Translations under genes and position numbers: made by a program
The notes under the pieces: generated by a model
Told to the model about the DNA's origin: nothing
Database searches by the model: none
Seen by the model: the letters and a program-made list of their open reading frames with translations, nothing else
Assembly: GCA_004283055.1 (NCBI GenBank)
Contig: SHLP01000019.1
Location: forward strand, 1-40,003
Length of the DNA stretch: 40,003 nt
From: Deltaproteobacteria bacterium
GTDB taxonomy: Bacteria; Myxococcota_A; Polyangia; Polyangiales; Houyiibacteriaceae
Reading direction: 5' to 3'
Part shown: positions 35,122 to 40,003 of the stretch, piece after piece
How the letters are laid out: every line of letters begins with the position of its first letter
How positions within the stretch are numbered: the stretch's first letter is position 1

Positions 35122-35330
35122 CTTCGCTTCTTGCCCTTTCCGGTTTGTTGATTCCAACGGGTCATAGTTGCCGGTGTGCGCCGTCATGGGAGGAGTGCGT
35201 CTTCACGATGATGGGAGCGGTAGGTACAGCAATCAAGGCGGAGCATGACCGCGCACAGCTTTGAAGTCGAGCAGCTGCGAAACCACCGCCGAGGCACCCT
35301 CGACCAACTGGTCCGCTACAAGCGCGGCTT

Positions 35331-35588
35331 GCCGGCTTCGACCTTCATGCGAACACCTCGGTCCGTGCGAAGCGCCGGCCCAAGCTCGAGCGGCTGTGCT
35401 GGTATCTGCTCCGGCCGCCCGTCGCCGAAGACCGCTTGTCCGTCGCGCCCGACGGAAGCATGCTCCTCCGCCTCAAGACGCCATGGACCGATGGTACGAG
35501 TCACATGTCCCTTCAGCCGCGCGAAGTTGGTGCCGAGCTCTCCGCTCCGATCTTGAAATGGGCCACCCGGCCACAAAGGCCGGCGTGA
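35331..35588 (+). pseudogene. Relic of an IS91-family (Y2-type) transposase
   Basis: In one frame the DNA reads AGFDLHANTSVRAKRRPKLE, RLCWYLLRPPVAEDRLSVAP and DGSMLLRLKTPWTDGTSHMS before losing similarity and meeting a stop at 35586. This is the conserved core that follows the catalytic part of IS91/ISCR transposases as I recall it (GFDLHA, LERLCRYLLRPP, LKTPWRDGTSH). The N-terminal catalytic region and the C-terminus are missing and no start codon is near. It shows that a rolling-circle element once visited this spot. Confidence 0.7.
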
Positions 35589-36187
35589 TGACCGTGATGA
35601 TGCAAAGAGAATGCTAGAAGTTGGGCGACGGTGCCGTCGGCCATCAAGCCTGGTGCAGCCCCGGACATGCCCGTTTCCCATGTCCCTCTGCGGCCTTCCA
35701 AAACGACGCCACCATCGCCCAGTGACGCACGTATCATTTACCGGATTCTGAAAGAGGGTCGCACGGTCTTCTTTCCGTCGCGTTTCGGGCGTGCAAAAAG
35801 TTGATTTCATTGCGACCGCCCCGAAGATGAGCCCAGATGACCGCATCAAAACAAGCAAGTGGCCGAGTGGAGCCGGTTGTTCTCGCCGTTTCCGACGGAG
35901 AAAGGTCGGGGCGAACGCAAGGGAAATCGAGGGCATTGGCGAAGGCATTCTCTGCCGCTCGAGGTGTTGCATGCCCTGTTCAAGAGGGTGCTAGCCGGCT
36001 GTATTGAACCGTATGGAGTGCATCGGGGTGTGCTTGGCAACCCGCAGATGTGCATCTCCCGCACGCGCCCAAAGGAAAAGACCGCACAAGAGTTGTGATT
36101 CGCGGTCGAGCGAGGAGGAATGAGAGACGCTGGGAGGGTCGGGGGGCTCCGCTACTGCCGCACTCGGTCGTCGGGTATGTTGGGTCC
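35589..36187. other. Non-coding stretch between the IS91 relic and the transglutaminase gene
   Basis: About 600 bases hold only short, unlikely frames in both strands. Base composition is more AT-rich than the flanks. No repeat, tRNA or recognisable protein relic was found. The promoter of the transglutaminase gene should lie in its last part; no clear boxes were seen. Confidence 0.5.
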
Positions 36188-37024
36188 ATGCTAATTCGAA
36201 CTGGCTACGACATCGTGCTGGAGTACGCGGCGTCTACGCCGGTCCTCGCGATGCTCTATTACCATCCCTCTCGTGAGGCATCCGTCCGGCACCGCGAGGG
36301 CCTGGGCATCGACCCGCGGGTGCGGATCGAGGACTACACCGACAGCTTTGGCAACCGCTGCGCGCGCCTCATCGCCGGAGCGGGTCAGATTCGATTCCGG
36401 AACGAGGGCCTAGTCGAGGACAGCGGCGAGCCGGACCGGCAAGAGCCCGACGCGAAACAGCACGAGATCTACGCGCTGCCCGATGAGGCGCTCAGTTTTC
36501 TGCTGTCCAGTAGGTATTGCGAAGTAGATCGAATGCTTGACGTAGCGTGGCAGTTGTTTAGCGATACGCGCCCGGGTTGGGCCCGCGTCCAGGCAGTGTG
36601 CGACTTTGTGCACCAGCACCTCCGCTTCGACTACCTCGAAGCCCGCAGCACACGTACAGCCTACGAGGCGTACCAGGAGCGAGTGGGCGTTTGTCGCGAT
36701 TTCACGCATCTTGCGGTGACGCTGTGCCGTTGCCTCAACATTCCTGCCCGATACTGCACGGGCTACCTCGGCGAAATCGGTGTGCCTGCTACCGACGAAC
36801 CGATGGACTTCAGCGCATGGTTCGATGCCTATCTCGGAGGGGCATGGCACACGTTTGATGCCCGCAACAATACTCCCCGCGTTGGTCGCATCCTGATGGC
36901 GCGCGGACGTGACGCGGCCGATGTCGCGCTGCTGACTTCATTCGGCCCGAGTCGACTCGTACAGTTCACGGTGCGAACCGAGGAAGTCCCTGAAGAGACA
37001 CCCAAGGGGCGGGCGCTTCGCTAG
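36188..37024 (+). CDS. Transglutaminase-like cysteine-peptidase-fold protein
   Basis: The 278-residue protein starts at ATG 36188. The N-terminal half is a beta-sandwich (GYDIVLEYAASTPVLAMLYY, RVRIEDYTDSFGNRCARLIA). The transglutaminase-like core has the Cys in YQERVGVCRDFTHLAVTLCR, His in LGGAWHTFDARNN and Asp two residues on. This is the Cys-His-Asp triad of the family (Pfam Transglut_core with N-terminal Bact_transglu_N). Length and layout match widespread bacterial homologues that process cyanophycin-like or other amide bonds. The next gene, an N-formylglutamate amidohydrolase, also cleaves amides and is often found near such genes; joint amide metabolism is plausible. Confidence 0.85.
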   Translation: MLIRTGYDIVLEYAASTPVLAMLYYHPSREASVRHREGLGIDPRVRIEDYTDSFGNRCARLIAGAGQIRFRNEGLVEDSGEPDRQEPDAKQHEIYALPDEALSFLLSSRYCEVDRMLDVAWQLFSDTRPGWARVQAVCDFVHQHLRFDYLEARSTRTAYEAYQERVGVCRDFTHLAVTLCRCLNIPARYCTGYLGEIGVPATDEPMDFSAWFDAYLGGAWHTFDARNNTPRVGRILMARGRDAADVALLTSFGPSRLVQFTVRTEEVPEETPKGRALR

Positions 37025-37053
37025 CGTTGCGTCATCCTCGGTCGTTCCCCGAC

Positions 37054-37827
37054 CTACACCGAGCAACGGCGTTGCGCGGCGAGGGCCTCTCCGAGCACCT
37101 CGGTCAGCGCCTCGCGAGCCTCGCCTGCGCTCGCGGTCAACGCTTGATTGAGCTCGACTTCGATGCCGAGGTACGCCTCAGGAGGAAACACTCGTCTCAA
37201 CGTCGTGGTCAATCCATCGGCGTCCCCACGATATGGGTAGTTCCGTCGGACCCGAAGTTCCGGGGCCAGACTGCAAATCGATCTGCGCCACCTCGCACAC
37301 AGTTCCTTCTCTTGCGCTCGTTGGGGGTCGTAGAGCAAACCGATCTCCGCCTGGCGCACCCGACCCCCGAGGGTCGGCGCGAAGCTGTGGATACCGAGGT
37401 GCAGCGTCGTCCGCCCCCCGGTCACATGACGACGCACCGCTGCCTCTACCCGTTCACGATGCGGGAAGTAGTGGTCGCGCAAGAGGACTTCGCGCGCCGT
37501 TCGGTCAAGATGCCGCGTGAACTCCGACATGAGCTTCGGGTGCCCGATGGACTTGTTGAACTCGACCACCAGACGGCTCACGTCGCTGTAGATGAGCTCG
37601 GCGGCGAACCGCTTCGCGAGTGTCTCTGCGACGAAGAGCGCGCCGAGGTCATAGCCGCGATGACTCTCGAGCGCCGCAGTCGCGCGTGCAGTCTGAAACG
37701 CCGCTCGATAGCGTTCGGGAACCCTGTTGCCCGCGTGTTCGCAAGAGACAACGAGCGCGTCTATCGCCAAGGGGGGCATGGGCAATTCAAACAACCTGTC
37801 GGCGCCGCGCGCAACTCGAAATATCAT
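37054..37827 (-). CDS. N-formylglutamate amidohydrolase-family protein
   Basis: The 257-residue protein carries the family signature: LVVSCEHAGNRVPERYRAAF, ESHRGYDLGALFVAETLAKR, RLVVEFNKS, GIHSFAP and a C-terminal GIEVELNQALT. Glu and His in SCEHAGN and the later HSF are probable zinc ligands. Members hydrolyse N-formylglutamate or related N-acyl/N-formyl amides; some act in histidine degradation, but no hut genes are present here. The gene is convergent with the transglutaminase-like gene, 29 bp apart. Start ATG 37827 lies downstream of GGTGGA. Confidence 0.85.
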   Translation of the reverse strand: MIFRVARGADRLFELPMPPLAIDALVVSCEHAGNRVPERYRAAFQTARATAALESHRGYDLGALFVAETLAKRFAAELIYSDVSRLVVEFNKSIGHPKLMSEFTRHLDRTAREVLLRDHYFPHRERVEAAVRRHVTGGRTTLHLGIHSFAPTLGGRVRQAEIGLLYDPQRAQEKELCARWRRSICSLAPELRVRRNYPYRGDADGLTTTLRRVFPPEAYLGIEVELNQALTASAGEAREALTEVLGEALAAQRRCSV

Positions 37828-38850
37828 CTAGTTCCACCAGGGCGAACCCGGCGAGCTTCTTCGGCGCTCCGTCTGCGAAACTTCGAGTACGCTGCCCTTC
37901 GCTCTTCCGCTTCCTTTTGTTCGCGCTCGACAAGGGCAGCTTGTTGCTGCGGCGCATGGTGAGATTCGACGGGCGGCCGGCGCCATCTACGCTTCGGCTC
38001 TATCCAAGAAGCCAGTAAAATCAACGCGCTCGGTCCGCGCAATCTGGACTCATCGCTGCTGCGTCCAGGAACATTCTGGAGTCACGGCGGCGCATTTGCG
38101 ACCGCGTTGATAATACGAATGAATAGTTGAGTGGGCAGTGTGAACGCGCGACATGACTCACGGCGGTTTGCCTCCGATCTTGCTCGGCGAGCTTGATGCC
38201 GCGCGTGCCCACTACCTACTCCGTCTTTCCATGGCTCCATCTCGACTTACGGCGCCTCCGGTAAAGCCGGGCCGATTCATGTCGCATGGGGGTCGGAACT
38301 CGAGAGGGCGTTTGTTTCGGCTATGCTCCGGAATACATCCAATTGGTCGGCGAGAAGTAGCGGTTCGTAGTCGCGTTCGTCAGTTCCTAGTGCACCTGAC
38401 GCCCTTTGCCTAAGAACAGTTGCGGCTCGAGGCAAAGCCTTAGCTTTCGTTCGAGCAGGTAGTCTCCTGAGAGGAAAAGGGCACAAGCAATCGCAACAAC
38501 GGCCTTTGAACGTTCGGTTTTTTTGGGAAGGCCCGTTCCTCCGATCAACATCGGGTTCGCGGGGCGTGCCCAGACCAATGAACACGAGCAAGATCTGCAC
38601 CACTGGTAGGACCGGTGAGCGACTTGGCAAGTTGAAGACCACTCGAGGCGGCCGCACCGTAATTTGGCGCAAAATCTGCGGATTCTGGCCTCCGACCGCA
38701 AAGGCTGCGCTAGGAACGATTGCAACCCCGCTAAGTTTAATCGGATTGGTGCGTCGCACGGTGTCTGCTTGACCAGGGGTTCATCATGACAAGCAGTGAG
38801 GCACGCGCCTTGCATAAGTCCTAAAGCGGATTGGTTGCAAGGAGGTTGTC
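37828..38850. other. Gene-poor stretch, no supported gene
   Basis: About 1 kb contains overlapping short frames on both strands, none with protein-like composition throughout or a recognised motif. A minus-strand frame near 38480-38760 contains a hydrophobic run and may be a decayed gene, but neither frame is continuous with a start and ribosome site. The last part holds AAGGAGG, the ribosome site of the lipoprotein gene. Confidence 0.55.
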
Positions 38851-39648
38851 ATGCGCTGTTCCGCGATTCGGTTGGCATGCTATTGCGCATTGCTCGTGTT
38901 CTCAGTCGCGTTCAGCGCCGGTTGCGCTGATGAGGCAACTGGTAGCGGAGGCTCCGCGGGCGAAGGAGGGTCAGGGGGCGTCCACGCCTTGGCAGGCACC
39001 TGGGAAGGCCATGTGAGGCCCATCATACCCCTGCTATTCCCTCAAGGTCTCGGTGGACTTACCCTGCGCATTGACGGTTCCGGCGAGATTACGGAGATCC
39101 TCATCGACGGTTCCGCGTCCACGAAGCTGCTAGGGGGGCAGGTCGATGACGGGCCGGACATCTATCGGATGACATGGGTTACCGATTCCCTCGGGTCCAT
39201 TGCTTTTCCATTTCTCACGGATGTCGGGCAGGCCCATGCAGCGATCGCTCTCATGTTCGGGCCAGTGGCTACTATCGGAGCCTTGGAACGCGACGGTTCG
39301 CCGACCACGACTTTCTTCGAGTCTGACGTCGTTGGATCCTGGCGTGGATACGGGTATGCCTACGACCAGGACGCCCTCGACTTCGCGCCCTTTTCACCTG
39401 TGACGGTCGAGGCTACGTCGGGTACGCCTATCGATTTTTCGGTGACCATGCCGAGCGGCACCGTCACGGGAGTGCTTCCCGATTTCGCTAATCTCTTCGC
39501 CTTCTGGGGAGGAACAGCGGCCGTCAGCGGCGCTGAGGTGTTCGCAATCATGTCACCCGACAAACAGTTCGTCGCTGTAGAAACTCTCCCCGTCGGATAC
39601 ACCAACCTCGAAGATCTCACTTTCTTCGCTGTGAACCGGGAGCCGTAG
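38851..39648 (+). CDS. Hypothetical lipoprotein with Gly/Ser linker
   Basis: The 265-residue protein has a strong ribosome site (AAGGAGG) six bases before the ATG, a signal peptide ending at a lipobox (FSAGC) and a Gly/Ser-rich linker (about 31-44). The mature domain is beta-rich: LAGTWEGHVRPIIPLLF, GGLTLRIDGSGEITEILIDG, VVGSWRGYGYAYDQDALDF. Two WxG repeats suggest a lipocalin-like or duplicated beta-barrel, which is inference. No family recognised. It is the first ordinary gene after the accessory stretch. Confidence 0.8.
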   Translation: MRCSAIRLACYCALLVFSVAFSAGCADEATGSGGSAGEGGSGGVHALAGTWEGHVRPIIPLLFPQGLGGLTLRIDGSGEITEILIDGSASTKLLGGQVDDGPDIYRMTWVTDSLGSIAFPFLTDVGQAHAAIALMFGPVATIGALERDGSPTTTFFESDVVGSWRGYGYAYDQDALDFAPFSPVTVEATSGTPIDFSVTMPSGTVTGVLPDFANLFAFWGGTAAVSGAEVFAIMSPDKQFVAVETLPVGYTNLEDLTFFAVNREP

Positions 39649-39716
39649 CCCTGCCAAATGGGAAGATCCGCTCTCCGACGCAGCCTCGAACGCATCGAGC
39701 GAAAGATCCCGAACCG

Positions 39717-39884
39717 ATGAGCGAGCGAACGGCAACGTCTTGGAAACTGACACGCTGGCTGATCAAGTGGCCGCTGATCAGCGGCGCCGTGGCCATCGGT
39801 TTGATCCTGCTCAAGGCGGTCGTGTTCGGCCCACCGTCCGAGAGCGACGAAAAGACGAGCGTGATCAAGAGCCTGACGGAGTGA
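39717..39884 (+). CDS. 55-residue single-pass membrane protein
   Basis: The frame MSERTATSWKLTRWLIKWPL, ISGAVAIGLILLKAVVFGPP, SESDEKTSVIKSLTE gives one hydrophobic helix (about 20-38) between a basic N-terminus and an acidic tail, so N-in topology is likely. It lies 68 nt after the lipoprotein gene. The ribosome site is weak (GCGAAAG). It overlaps the 3' end of the minus-strand partial gene by 20 nt. Function unknown. Confidence 0.45.
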   Translation: MSERTATSWKLTRWLIKWPLISGAVAIGLILLKAVVFGPPSESDEKTSVIKSLTE

Positions 39885-40003
39885 GGCCGTCGTGATGGCT
39901 TGGCCGCACAACCGGCCATTCGGGAAACGCCGCCCGCCTCGCCTCTTCCAACTCGCGGATCATCCCTTGGAGACGCGTCCGCACTCCAGGGGAGAGCGAG
40001 TCC
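39865..40003 (-). CDS. C-terminal end of a gene entering from the right edge
   Basis: An open minus-strand frame of 45 codons ends with TGA at 39867-39865 (DSLSPGVRTRLQGMIRELEE, then ARRAAFPEWPVVRPSHHDGL). The charged-helix composition is protein-like, but the segment is too short to name. It would be convergent with the 55-residue membrane protein. Confidence 0.35.
   Translation of the reverse strand, partial: DSLSPGVRTRLQGMIRELEEARRAAFPEWPVVRPSHHDGLTPSGS

Noticed and set aside
37027-37962. 311-codon plus-strand frame
   Set aside because: Opposite the N-formylglutamate amidohydrolase gene, which has the conserved motifs.
38277-38815. Minus-strand frames with a hydrophobic run near 38500-38760
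   Set aside because: Two overlapping frames each look partly protein-like, but neither has a credible start or family motif; at most a decayed gene.

Overview
The window is GC-rich and densely packed. It carries lipoproteins with Gly-rich or MopE-like Cys/Asp linkers, a membrane Ser/Thr kinase, a large hybrid sensor kinase and long TPR and coiled-coil proteins. This suggests a myxobacterium-like deltaproteobacterium (Myxococcota). That assignment rests on gene style only, because no rRNA or tRNA gene is present.

Layout. 1-5676: envelope genes, namely a coupled minus-strand set (MopE-like lipoprotein, PEGA protein, truncated partner) and two plus-strand lipoproteins, one with an HEFTH metallopeptidase motif. 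5672-6821: a Xre/RES toxin-antitoxin pair with a likely operator. 6826-10366: an envelope protein, a pectinacetylesterase-like lipoprotein, and a nitronate-monooxygenase-like flavoenzyme preceded by a 14-bp palindrome of the KstR type. 10377-18166: a TPR membrane protein, a steroid 5-alpha-reductase-like enzyme, ThpR, a BON/coiled-coil-HhH pair and a hybrid histidine kinase. 18278-28618: NAD-dependent DNA ligase, an aminotransferase, a double-ACT protein, a divergent isoprenoid-synthase-like protein, an alpha/beta-hydrolase/acyl-CoA-ligase fusion and small conserved proteins. 28641-33280: a sigma-like/Ser-Thr-kinase fusion divergent from an L,D-transpeptidase lipoprotein.

From 33281 to about 38850 the character changes to an accessory, gene-poor region. 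Its most striking element is about 1.04 kb with no credible protein (33466-34501). That stretch is filled with consecutive hairpins, several closed by GNRA tetraloops on the plus strand, and ends in a 15-bp-stem intrinsic terminator. I read it as a large structured noncoding RNA that I cannot assign to a known class. It is preceded by a perfect inverted pair of DnaA-box-like 9-mers and followed by a sigma-region-4-like small ORF, a small helical ORF and a relic of an IS91-type transposase. Beyond these lie a transglutaminase-like protein and an N-formylglutamate amidohydrolase. The window closes with a lipoprotein, a 55-residue membrane peptide and the 3' end of another gene.

All family assignments come from reading motifs by eye. 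No database search or folding program was run.
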